A stretch of 38,498 bases of DNA, from assembly GCA_945875745.1 (NCBI GenBank), contig CAMCLJ010000011.1, positions 1 through 38,498 of the forward strand. Direction: 5' to 3'. The position numbers and the translations under genes were made by a program. Below are positions 24,332 through 32,846 of this stretch, piece by piece. Source of the stretch: Chlamydia trachomatis (GTDB lineage: Bacteria; Chlamydiota; Chlamydiia; Chlamydiales; Rhabdochlamydiaceae). The notes beneath the pieces were generated by a model. That model saw nothing but the letters and a program-made list of their open reading frames with translations, was not told the origin of the DNA and did no database searches. Within the stretch, counting starts at the first letter, position 1; the number at the start of each line of letters is the position of its first letter.

Positions 24332-25258
24332 ATGAAACTTCTTCTTTCTAAACCTCGAGGATTTTGTGCAGGGGTCGAGCGGGCCATTGATACAGTTAAG
24401 AAAGCTTTAGAACTTTTTGGAGCCCCCATCTACGTAAAGCATGAAATTGTCCATAATCGTTTTGTGGTCGATGCTCTCAAAGACAAAGGAGCTATTTTTA
24501 TTGAAGACCTTAAAGAGGTTCCCATAGGTGCTCGTGTCATTTACTCAGCTCACGGTGTCAGTCCTGACGTTAGAGACCTTGCAAAGGCAAGAAATCTGAT
24601 TGAAATTGATGCCACATGCGGTCTTGTTACAAAGGTTCACTCCGCGGTAAAAAGGTATGCTCAAAAAGGGTATAAAATTATTTTAATTGGGCATAAAAAC
24701 CATGTTGAAATCATCGGTACTGCAGGTGAAGCACCTGGTGTCACAACAATTGTCGAAAATACCCAAGACGTCCACAATCTGTCTTTTACTCAAGAAGATA
24801 AGCTCTTTTATGCTACACAAACGACTTTGAGCCTCGATGATGTAAAAGAAATGATTGCTGTCCTTGTGCAAAAATTTCCAAACATAGAATCTATACCGAG
24901 TTCATCAATTTGTTATGCCACGACTAACCGGCAGATGGCACTTACACAAATCGCTCATGATGTTGATATCATTCTAGTTGTTGGTGATCCTAACAGTTCT
25001 AATTCGAACCGCTTAAGAGAGGTTGGCGCTCTGCGAGGTAAGCCTTCCTATCTTATTAATGATCAGAGTGAGATCCAACCCCATTGGCTGAAAAGTATCT
25101 CATCTATTGGACTGACAGCTGGTGCGTCGACACCAGAAGATGTAGTGCAAGCCTGTATTCAAAGGCTAAAAGATCTCGGAGTAGAATCGATTGAAGATGT
25201 CGTCTTTACCGAAGAACATGTCGTTTTTCAGCTTCCTAAACAAGTCCTGTCTCACTAA
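24332..25258 (+). CDS. ispH: 4-hydroxy-3-methylbut-2-enyl diphosphate reductase
   Basis: 308 residues from the ATG at 24332; an ATG at 24323 is only two bases after GGAG and less likely, and the hydrophobic extension back to 24239 is not part of the family. IspH is the last enzyme of the MEP pathway and reduces HMBPP to IPP and DMAPP with a 4Fe-4S cluster. The three cluster cysteines are Cys12 (KPRGFCAGVERAI), Cys96 (DATCGLVTKVH) and Cys194 (SICYATTNRQ), and His41, His74 and Glu126 of the active site are present. ATCG instead of the usual ATCP is a small deviation. Confidence 0.95.
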   Translation: MKLLLSKPRGFCAGVERAIDTVKKALELFGAPIYVKHEIVHNRFVVDALKDKGAIFIEDLKEVPIGARVIYSAHGVSPDVRDLAKARNLIEIDATCGLVTKVHSAVKRYAQKGYKIILIGHKNHVEIIGTAGEAPGVTTIVENTQDVHNLSFTQEDKLFYATQTTLSLDDVKEMIAVLVQKFPNIESIPSSSICYATTNRQMALTQIAHDVDIILVVGDPNSSNSNRLREVGALRGKPSYLINDQSEIQPHWLKSISSIGLTAGASTPEDVVQACIQRLKDLGVESIEDVVFTEEHVVFQLPKQVLSH

Positions 25259-25339
25259 TTCTTTTTCTTCTTCGATTTAAGTTGCCTGAAAACTATCTCT
25301 TTTTTACAAGAAGGATAGCTATATTTTAAAGGTGGCTCT

Positions 25340-27214
25340 ATGTTTAATCGTGAAGGGTCCCAAAGAAGTATTTTTAAGATAAAAAATACGATCTTAAAGA
25401 AAGTGCTCGGTGTTTTTGATTTATTTGCAATCGGCTATGGGGATTTGGGCTCTTCGATTTATTATGCCTTAGGGATGACTGCCCTTTATGCTTTAGGCGC
25501 CACACCAATTGCCCTTGGGCTTGCAGGGATTGTCTTCTTATGTACAGCTCTTACCTATGCTGAAATGACATCTTTGTATCATGATGCAGGTGGCTCTGCA
25601 AGTTTTGCGCGCCGTGCATTTAATGATTTGATTTCTTTTATAGCAGGGTGGGGTCTTCTTTTAGATTATATCGTGACAATTGCGATTTCAGCGTTTGCAA
25701 TCGCCCCTTATTTATCCTATTTTGTTCCGAGCCTTTCTAATATACCCATTCAGATTGTGTGTAGTTGCGCCATCATTCTTTTTTTATGTGTGCTCAATAT
25801 TTGTGGGATCAAGCAATCGACCAGGATCAGTTTGATTTTAATGGTTTTAGCAATTGTTACTCAGCTGATCATTATTTTTATAGGCATGGGTTTTTTATTT
25901 AATTTCGAATATGTAGTTGGCCATATGGAAATTAATCTCCCCTCTGTCGACTGGTCTCCTACATGGTCACAATTTTGGAAAGGAACAGCTATGGCCATGG
26001 TGGCATATACAGGGATTGAGTCTATTGCCCAGCTGGGATCTGAGGCAAAAACACCAACCCGCACAGTTCCTAAAGCTATTATGATCACAGCAGGTGTTTT
26101 GCTAGTCATTTATGTAGGTGTCTCACTTGTTGCTCTGTCAGCTCTTTCCCCTTTGCTTTTAGGTACTACGTATTTAGAAAATCCTATTGCAGGGGTTGTA
26201 GCTGCCCTGCCATTTCATACTCAATTCCTCAATCCATGGATCAGTGTTTTAGCAGCGATCATTCTTTTTGTAGCATCCAATGCAGGTCTTATCGGAGCCT
26301 CGCGCCTGTCTTATAATTTAGGTGAATATTACCAGTTACCAGCATTTTTACATAAATTGCATCCCCGTTTTAAAACCCCTATGAATGCTCTGATTGTTTT
26401 TGCGTTATGCGGCTGCGCAGTGGTTATTGCAAGCCAGGGTAAATTAGAATTTCTGGGGGATCTGTATAATTTTGGAGCGATGATTGCTTTTTTCTTTGCC
26501 CATCTTTCTGTGATCATCCTTAGGATTAGGCAGCCTGAAAAAAGCAGGCCATTTAAAATACCCTTTAATATTCGCTTTGGTAATGCGCAGATTCCCATAC
26601 CTGCGGTTCTTGGTCTGATAGTGACTGCATCTGTCTGGATATTGATTGTTTTTACCAAGCCAGAAGGTCGGGTTATGGGTTTTTCCTGGATAGCGCTTGG
26701 CTTAGTGATCTATTTTTCTTTTCGCTCAAAACATAAAATTGCTGTCACAGGTAGTTTAAAGGTAGAAAGAGTCTCAGTTCCTGATTTTAAACCCTTATTA
26801 ATTAAAAAGATTCTAGTTCCCACAAGAGGTGGTGACGCCTCTGAAACCTTACAGATCGCCTGTGAGCTAGCCAAAAGTCATAAGGCTCATTTAATGGCCA
26901 TCCATATTATTGATATTCCCTCATCTTTACCTATGAATGCGAAAATGGAAAAAAAAGAAGAAATAGCACAAAAAGCTCTGCAGAAAGCAGAAGCCATTGC
27001 CAGGGAAATGGGTGTATCTATCGAAATAAAAGAGGTAAGAGCTCGTAGAGTCTTAGATTCTCTCGTGCATGAAATAAAACTTCACCACATTGATTTGGTA
27101 GTATTAGGGGCCAACCAAAAGAGTGGGGGATTAATTGGCAGAATTCGTTTGGCTGATGCATTATTAAAAAAAGGACCTTGTAGAGTTTGGATGTGCGCGT
27201 CCCGTCCTAAGTGA
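25340..27214 (+). CDS. APC-superfamily permease with C-terminal UspA domain
   Basis: 624 residues. About 12 membrane helices over residues 20-455 with the APC-family start GVFDLFAIGYGDLGSSIYY, the AGGSASFARRAF loop and GTAMAMVAYTGIESIAQLGSEAKTP on helix 6. A cytoplasmic universal stress protein domain covers about 485-624 (KILVPTRGGDASETLQIA, then LVVLGANQKSGGLIGR, which resembles the ATP-binding G-x2-G-x9 motif). Such APC-Usp fusions are known in several phyla. Substrate is probably an amino acid, but this cannot be told. AAAGG stands 8 bases before the ATG. The convergent oppF gene ends 17 bases beyond. Confidence 0.85.
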   Translation: MFNREGSQRSIFKIKNTILKKVLGVFDLFAIGYGDLGSSIYYALGMTALYALGATPIALGLAGIVFLCTALTYAEMTSLYHDAGGSASFARRAFNDLISFIAGWGLLLDYIVTIAISAFAIAPYLSYFVPSLSNIPIQIVCSCAIILFLCVLNICGIKQSTRISLILMVLAIVTQLIIIFIGMGFLFNFEYVVGHMEINLPSVDWSPTWSQFWKGTAMAMVAYTGIESIAQLGSEAKTPTRTVPKAIMITAGVLLVIYVGVSLVALSALSPLLLGTTYLENPIAGVVAALPFHTQFLNPWISVLAAIILFVASNAGLIGASRLSYNLGEYYQLPAFLHKLHPRFKTPMNALIVFALCGCAVVIASQGKLEFLGDLYNFGAMIAFFFAHLSVIILRIRQPEKSRPFKIPFNIRFGNAQIPIPAVLGLIVTASVWILIVFTKPEGRVMGFSWIALGLVIYFSFRSKHKIAVTGSLKVERVSVPDFKPLLIKKILVPTRGGDASETLQIACELAKSHKAHLMAIHIIDIPSSLPMNAKMEKKEEIAQKALQKAEAIAREMGVSIEIKEVRARRVLDSLVHEIKLHHIDLVVLGANQKSGGLIGRIRLADALLKKGPCRVWMCASRPK

Positions 27215-27231
27215 GAGGTGTATTAGGATTA

Positions 27232-28191
27232 CTATAAGCTTATGTGGTGGCAGGCTACAAAGTGATCATCTTTGATCTGTTTCCATTCTGGTTTTATGGT
27301 ATGACATTCTGATGTGGCTTTGGGGCAGCGACTGGCAAAACAACAACCTATAGGTCTTTGTTTTGCCTTAGGTATTTCTCCTTTAAGAATTGTTTTATCT
27401 CTTGCCCTTTCTTTTTCTGGGTCGGCAATAGGAATAGCGGAGAGCAGCGCTTGTGTATACGGGTGCAGGGGGTTGCTGTATAAATCATCAGTTTGCCCAA
27501 GCTCAACAAGATGTCCTAGGTACATGACAGCTACTCTAGAACATATGTATCTTACCAGCCCTAGGTTATGAGAGATAAAAAGATAGGTAAGGCCGGCAGT
27601 ATTTTGTAAATCTTTAAGAAGATTAATAATTTGGGCTTGCACAGATACATCAAGAGCTGAAATCGGTTCATCGCAGACTAAAAATTTTGGACTTAAAGCA
27701 AGAGCCCTAGCTATCCCTACTCGTTGCTTTTGACCCCCACTGAGTTCATGAGGAAAGCTCATTTTATAAGAGATATCTAGTCCTACAAGGGATAAGAGTC
27801 TATCGATTGTTTTTTCTCTTTCTTTGCCGGTAGATAGCTTGTGGATGTCAATTGGTTCTGCAATAATCTCGGCAATAGTCATACGGGGATTAAGACACGC
27901 ATAAGGATCTTGAAAAATCATCTGGAGGTTTTTTCTCCATTTCTTCATCTCTTTAGCTTGTAATTTGCAAAGGTTAGAACCTTCAAATACAACATCCCCA
28001 CTTGTTGGTTTTTCTATTTGTAATACAAGCTTTCCAAGGGTCGATTTTCCGCAGCCACTTTCTCCTACAAGACCGAGTGTCTCTTTTTCATAAATAACAA
28101 ACGATACATCATTGACCGCTAAAAGAGGTGTTGTCGGATGGGGAAACGACTTGTACAAGTGCTTAATTTCTATTAAAGGTTTTTTTGACAT
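27232..28191 (-). CDS. oppF: Oligopeptide ABC transporter ATP-binding protein OppF
   Basis: 319-residue ATPase of the Opp/Dpp importer. Walker A GESGCGKST (43-51), signature LSGGQKQR (150-157), Walker B FLVCDEP (170-176), and the C-terminal oligopeptide/dipeptide region with a cysteine cluster (GCCFASRCPKATSEC), which in related proteins binds an iron-sulfur cluster. It is the last gene of the oppABCDF operon and follows oppD after 9 bases. The transporter imports peptides, in Chlamydiae possibly including peptidoglycan fragments. Confidence 0.93.
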   Translation of the reverse strand: MSKKPLIEIKHLYKSFPHPTTPLLAVNDVSFVIYEKETLGLVGESGCGKSTLGKLVLQIEKPTSGDVVFEGSNLCKLQAKEMKKWRKNLQMIFQDPYACLNPRMTIAEIIAEPIDIHKLSTGKEREKTIDRLLSLVGLDISYKMSFPHELSGGQKQRVGIARALALSPKFLVCDEPISALDVSVQAQIINLLKDLQNTAGLTYLFISHNLGLVRYICSRVAVMYLGHLVELGQTDDLYSNPLHPYTQALLSAIPIADPEKERARDKTILKGEIPKAKQRPIGCCFASRCPKATSECHTIKPEWKQIKDDHFVACHHISL

Positions 28192-28200
28192 CTGAGTCCT

Positions 28201-29178
28201 CTAATGCCTTTTTTCATGAATCCAGCAACAGCTATGATGATCTGGGGCGACAGTTGTTTGATTTGGGGGAGTTTGTAGGCATATTTTCATGGCGTGATCA
28301 CATCGTGGTGCAAAAGCACATCCTGTTGGTGGCCGGTGGAGTTGGGGTGGATTTCCAGGAATTGAAAGTAAGGGGATGTTAGTCGGTCTATTAATACTTG
28401 GAATGGCTTGGATTAACTTTTGTGTATAGGGGTGCCTTGGGTTATAAAACAATTGGTTGACAGGTCCACTTTCTACGACTTTTCCAGCATACATAACAAG
28501 AACTCGATCACAGATGCCTGCAATTATACTCAGATCATGGGTAATTAACATCATACTTGTCCCTGTTTTTTTTTGGATTTCTTTTAGTAGATGGAGAATT
28601 TGTGCTTGAATCGTAACATCTAAAGAAGTAGTTGGTTCATCGGCAATTAAGATTTTTGGTTTGCACGCAAGAGCAATTGCGATCATCACTCTTTGCCTCA
28701 TACCTCCGCTGAGGGTATGGGGGTATTCTAAGACTCTAGCTGAAGGATTGGCGATTCCGACTAAGTGAAGCATATTAATTGCGTATTCCAGCGCCTCTCT
28801 AAAGCTTACTTTAGGATGATGTTTACGGTACCCTTCGATGATTTGCATCCCGATTTTTAATGTTGGGTTCAGAGATGTCATTGGATCTTGAAAGATCATT
28901 CCTATTTCTTTTCCCCTTAGGCCTCTCATTTGTTTTTCAGACAGCTCTAACAGATTATTTTCTTGATAGATGACTTTTCCTGACAGCTCGGCTGAATGGG
29001 ATGGCAGAAGGCGCATAATGGCTTTGGCTGTCGCACTCTTACCACATCCTGATTCACCGACAATACCTAAGATTTCGCCTGGATATAAACAGAGGTTAAC
29101 ACCGGATACAGCATAGATTTTTTTGCCGTGAGAAGAGAATTGGACATGTAGATCTTCAATAGATAATAAAGGATTCAC
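28201..29178 (-). CDS. oppD: Oligopeptide ABC transporter ATP-binding protein OppD
   Basis: 325-residue partner ATPase. Walker A GESGCGKSA (41-49), signature LSGGMRQR (156-163), Walker B ILIADEP (176-182) and the C-terminal opp cysteine region (GCAFAPRCDHAMKIC). Its ATG overlaps the oppC stop by 4 bases. Confidence 0.93.
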   Translation of the reverse strand: MNPLLSIEDLHVQFSSHGKKIYAVSGVNLCLYPGEILGIVGESGCGKSATAKAIMRLLPSHSAELSGKVIYQENNLLELSEKQMRGLRGKEIGMIFQDPMTSLNPTLKIGMQIIEGYRKHHPKVSFREALEYAINMLHLVGIANPSARVLEYPHTLSGGMRQRVMIAIALACKPKILIADEPTTSLDVTIQAQILHLLKEIQKKTGTSMMLITHDLSIIAGICDRVLVMYAGKVVESGPVNQLFYNPRHPYTQKLIQAIPSINRPTNIPLLSIPGNPPQLHRPPTGCAFAPRCDHAMKICLQTPPNQTTVAPDHHSCCWIHEKRH

Positions 29179-30095
29179 GATCGGAGCCTTGGATCAAATG
29201 CATCTCTTAGACCGTCACCCACCATATTAAAACAGAGCATTGTTATACTAATAAATGCCGCTGGAAAAAAGAGTCTCCAAGGATAATACCTCATGGCGGA
29301 TAGCCCGTCATTGGCCATAGTACCCCAGCTAGCAATAGGTGCCTGTACTCCAAGCCCTAGAAAGCTTAAAAATGCTTCTGCAAAAATGGCCGATGGAATT
29401 GTAAGGGTTACTGTAATAATAATTGGTCCCATAGAATTGGGAATAAGATGTTTTAACAAGATTCTCTTGCGAGATGCGCCCATTGCGATTGCAGCTGTTA
29501 CAAAATCCATTTGTTTAAGCTGTAGAATCTGACTGCGGACCATTCTGGCCATACCAATCCAACCTGTCATTGTCAGAGCGATGATAATGGTAAGAATTCC
29601 AGGTCCAATAATAACCATTAATAAAATCACACCCAAAAGATAGGGGATGGAATAGAGGATATCGGCAAGACGCATCATTGCTTCTTCTATTTTTCCACCA
29701 AATAGGGCAGCTAACGCTCCGTAGAAGACTCCTATAATTAAATCGATCATTGAGGCGATGAGTCCGACAAATAAGGAAATCCTAGCTCCCCACCAAATCC
29801 TTGTAAAAATATCTCGTCCCAGCTCATCTGTTCCGAACCAGAATTGAGTAGAGGGTGGTAAATTTTTTAGGCTAAGGTGTGTGTCGTAATAAGTATAGGA
29901 GGTCAGAAAAGGAGCGATGATTGCGGTCATAAAAAGCAAAGATAGAATAGAGGCGCTAATAAGGCTCATACGGTGGGCGCAAAATCTTCTCAAACTTTCT
30001 GTCCAGAAGCTAGAGCTTTTGGTCTTTTGATCTAGTATAGCTTCTTGTTTCTCGATACTAGAGAGTGGTTGAAAAAGAGCGGAAGAGTCACTCAT
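29175..30095 (-). CDS. oppC: Oligopeptide ABC transporter permease OppC
   Basis: 306 residues from the ATG at 30095, which overlaps the oppB stop by 8 bases; an upstream ATG at 30134 lies 47 bases inside oppB and is less likely. The fold is that of a DppC-type inner-membrane permease: a cytoplasmic start, first helix SLLFMTAIIAPF, then the FGTDELGRDIFTRIWWGAR motif and the EAA loop ITAAIAMGASRKRILLKHLIPNS-like segment. It pairs with OppB to form the channel. Confidence 0.92.
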   Translation of the reverse strand: MSDSSALFQPLSSIEKQEAILDQKTKSSSFWTESLRRFCAHRMSLISASILSLLFMTAIIAPFLTSYTYYDTHLSLKNLPPSTQFWFGTDELGRDIFTRIWWGARISLFVGLIASMIDLIIGVFYGALAALFGGKIEEAMMRLADILYSIPYLLGVILLMVIIGPGILTIIIALTMTGWIGMARMVRSQILQLKQMDFVTAAIAMGASRKRILLKHLIPNSMGPIIITVTLTIPSAIFAEAFLSFLGLGVQAPIASWGTMANDGLSAMRYYPWRLFFPAAFISITMLCFNMVGDGLRDAFDPRLRS

Positions 30096-31026
30096 TAGAT
30101 GTTTTTGTATCCTGCAGTTTGATTCTTGGGTCAATCACGCAGTATAGTAGGTCGACGACAAAGACGCAAAACATAAGGATCGCACTGTAAAAAATTGTGG
30201 TTCCCATAATCACTGTGTAGTCTCGATTGGCGATACTTAAGACAAACCATTGACCTAATCCAGGTATCCCAAAGATTTTTTCAATAGCAAAGCTACCTGT
30301 TAAAATAGAGGCTGTTAAAGGACCGAGGAATGTAATAACTGGAAGCAGTGCATTTCTTAGAACGTGACGTGTAATGATCGTTGCAGAATTGAGCCCTTTA
30401 GCTTTTGCAGTTTGAATGTAGTCGTACTGAAAGACCTCGATCATGTTTGATCTAGTTAAACGGGCAATGCAAGCAGTTGGCAGAACAGCTAATGAAATAG
30501 CTGGTAGGATCGTATGGCTAAAGCTGCCCCAACGGGCAATAGGAAACAGATCGAGCTTCATAGCAAGTAAATATTGAAGAAAGGTAGCAAAAATAAAACT
30601 TGGAATCGATAAACCTAAAATAGCCACAAGCATCATTAGATGGTCTTGCCAACGTTGATATTTCCATGCAGCAATAGCGCCGATAGTAATTCCAGCTCCA
30701 ATGGAAATAAATAGAGCCTCTAGCCCTAGAGTTAAAGAGACAGGAAATCCTTGCGCAATGATTTCATTGACCGTCCGTCCTTGATATTTAAAAGAAGGAC
30801 CTAGATCCCCTATCGCTAGACCTTTTAGATAAGACAGATATTGAAAAAACAGGGGGCGATCTAACCCATAATGTTGGTACATCGCCTTAAGAATCTCTTC
30901 AGGTATCGCTTTATCCTGGGTGAATGGATCACCAGGTATTGCATGCATCAGAAAAAAGGTCGCTGTGGTTACAATAAATAAGGAGAGGACGAAAAGTATG
31001 CACTTTTTAGTAATGTATTGAATCAT
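30088..31026 (-). CDS. oppB: Oligopeptide ABC transporter permease OppB
   Basis: 312 residues with six membrane helices and the OppB/DppB hallmarks MHAIPGDPF near the start, YGLDRPLFFQYLSYL, the EAA loop AKGLNSATIITRHVLRNALLPV, and FAIEKIFGIPGLGQW. The ATG overlaps the oppA stop (ATGA), suggesting coupled translation. Confidence 0.93.
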   Translation of the reverse strand: MIQYITKKCILFVLSLFIVTTATFFLMHAIPGDPFTQDKAIPEEILKAMYQHYGLDRPLFFQYLSYLKGLAIGDLGPSFKYQGRTVNEIIAQGFPVSLTLGLEALFISIGAGITIGAIAAWKYQRWQDHLMMLVAILGLSIPSFIFATFLQYLLAMKLDLFPIARWGSFSHTILPAISLAVLPTACIARLTRSNMIEVFQYDYIQTAKAKGLNSATIITRHVLRNALLPVITFLGPLTASILTGSFAIEKIFGIPGLGQWFVLSIANRDYTVIMGTTIFYSAILMFCVFVVDLLYCVIDPRIKLQDTKTSNE

Positions 31027-32657
31027 GGTTGATCTATATAGGCGTATTTAAAATCAATATCGGACAGTTCAGACAAATTCACACCTTTAAGATGTGGTTT
31101 TTGCAGGTAGTTACCTGAGTAAAAATAGATCGGTGCAACTGGCATTTCATCGACAAAGATCGCTTCAGCATCCGCAAGTAGACTCAGTCGTTTGGTTGGA
31201 TCCTTTTCTAGATCTGCTTGATTGAGTAAAGAGGTAAAGTTTGGGTGGCTCCATCTTGACTGGTTCATTTGTGAATTAGCCAGTCTGTAGATCCCTAAAA
31301 ACGTTATCGGATCGTTAACGCTTGCAAACCAACTCATTCGTGCAATTTGAAAATCGTGTTTGCGTATTTGATCTAACAAGACTTTCCATTCCATGTTTTC
31401 CAGACGGACTGATATGTTAAAAGCCTTTGACCACTGATCTTTAATCGCTTGGGAAATTTTATGATGTGCGTGGCTTGTGTTGTTGTAAGAGAGCTTAATT
31501 TCTGGCAGATCTTTTTGAGCGATCCCTAACTCTTTCAGGCCTATAGCCAGCTCTTTTCGTGCTTCTATTACATCAGCATCGCCAAAATAGCGTACCCGTC
31601 GATCCCACATGGTTAAGGGAATTAAAGATGTGGCAACATGTTGAGTTCCGTGGAGCAGATTATCGATGATTGCTTTACGATTAATCGCTAACGAAAACGC
31701 TTTTCTTACATGTTTATTGCTAAATGGAAGTGTTTTGGTGTTAAATATATAGTAGTATATTCCTAAAAGATTTTTCCTGTGAAAATCGTGGTGATCGATA
31801 AGACTGGATATTGCATCTTGTGGTAAATATGAGAAAGGATTGCCTGCCCAATCGATTACTCCATTATAGTACATGCTTAGTTCGGTATTTTCATTTTCAA
31901 TCATATACAGCTCGATTTGATCGAGTCTAACGACATCTTTATCCCAATAGTCGGGGTTTTTTAAAAGAGTGATATGGCTATAATGTTTCCACTGCCGAAC
32001 AAAAAAAGGTCCATTACAAATGTATTGACTGCCCCCATCTTTGGTCCAGTTTGGATTTTTTGCTGCGATATGGGAGGGGATCGGGTAAAAGCCGGTTGTA
32101 GATAGTAAATCTAAAAAATAGGGTACAGGATGCTCTAAATCAATTTGCAATACGTAATCTGAAAGAGCCTTTACCCCAACATCGCTTAAGGGGACTTTCC
32201 CTTCTTTGGCATTTTTTCCATTTTTGATAATAAATAGTTCGTACGAAAGCTCAGAGGAAAAATTTGGATCTAAAATAGACTTCCATGCATCTTCAAAGTT
32301 TTTTGCTATCACAGGCGTTTGATCGTTCCATACCGTCTCTTTTAGATAGAATAGGTAGGTCAGCCCATCATTAGAGATTTTCACATCTTTAGCGACACTA
32401 AAGGCAAATCCACCATTTTGATCACGTCTCATTAATCCATCAAAGCACAGCCGAATCACAGCATTAGATGTCACATCGTTTGTTCGTCTGGGATCTAGAC
32501 TGATTGGGTCAGAACGGATATTGAGTTTTACTGTTTGTGTATTTTTATGTTTATGCTTTGAGTTGCATGAGAACACAAGGGATACAGCAAGGACTGTAGA
32601 TAAAAAAAATCGGGGCATGCTTTTTATTTTTAATATTACTTGAGTGTGTTTGAGCAT
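31023..32657 (-). CDS. oppA: Oligopeptide-binding lipoprotein OppA
   Basis: 544-residue solute-binding protein of family 5 (SBP_bac_5). Its lipoprotein signal ends LAVSLVFSC, with Cys31 as the lipidated residue. An internal ATG at 32618 (Met14, before PRFFLST) would give a more typical 18-residue signal and is a fair alternative, as neither start has a clear ribosome binding site. The mature protein shows SDPISLDPRRTNDV, the family signature around LTYLFYLKETVWNDQTPV, and VRKAFSLAINRKAIIDNLL. It heads the operon; the upstream region holds a perfect 8-bp inverted repeat. Confidence 0.92.
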   Translation of the reverse strand: MLKHTQVILKIKSMPRFFLSTVLAVSLVFSCNSKHKHKNTQTVKLNIRSDPISLDPRRTNDVTSNAVIRLCFDGLMRRDQNGGFAFSVAKDVKISNDGLTYLFYLKETVWNDQTPVIAKNFEDAWKSILDPNFSSELSYELFIIKNGKNAKEGKVPLSDVGVKALSDYVLQIDLEHPVPYFLDLLSTTGFYPIPSHIAAKNPNWTKDGGSQYICNGPFFVRQWKHYSHITLLKNPDYWDKDVVRLDQIELYMIENENTELSMYYNGVIDWAGNPFSYLPQDAISSLIDHHDFHRKNLLGIYYYIFNTKTLPFSNKHVRKAFSLAINRKAIIDNLLHGTQHVATSLIPLTMWDRRVRYFGDADVIEARKELAIGLKELGIAQKDLPEIKLSYNNTSHAHHKISQAIKDQWSKAFNISVRLENMEWKVLLDQIRKHDFQIARMSWFASVNDPITFLGIYRLANSQMNQSRWSHPNFTSLLNQADLEKDPTKRLSLLADAEAIFVDEMPVAPIYFYSGNYLQKPHLKGVNLSELSDIDFKYAYIDQP

Positions 32658-32674
32658 ATACTGTGAGAGTATTT

Positions 32675-32736
32675 GAAGTAAATGTTTTGTAGTTATATCT
32701 GATAAAAAGAAATGAATATAAAAAATGTTTTACTTC
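32675..32736 (-). promoter_or_regulatory. Inverted repeat upstream of oppA
   Basis: GAAGTAAA (32675-32682) and TTTACTTC (32729-32736) are perfect inverted repeats 18 bases upstream of the oppA start. AATGTTTT also occurs next to each arm. They could be an operator or the end of the upstream transcript. Confidence 0.3.
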
Positions 32737-32846
32737 TTATCTGTGAACATCTCTTATGTGACTTCGTATCCAGTACTTGAAAAAATGTGCGCCGTCTCGG
32801 CTATATCATAGAGAAAGAGGGAGAGCGATATCAAGAGATCAATTTA

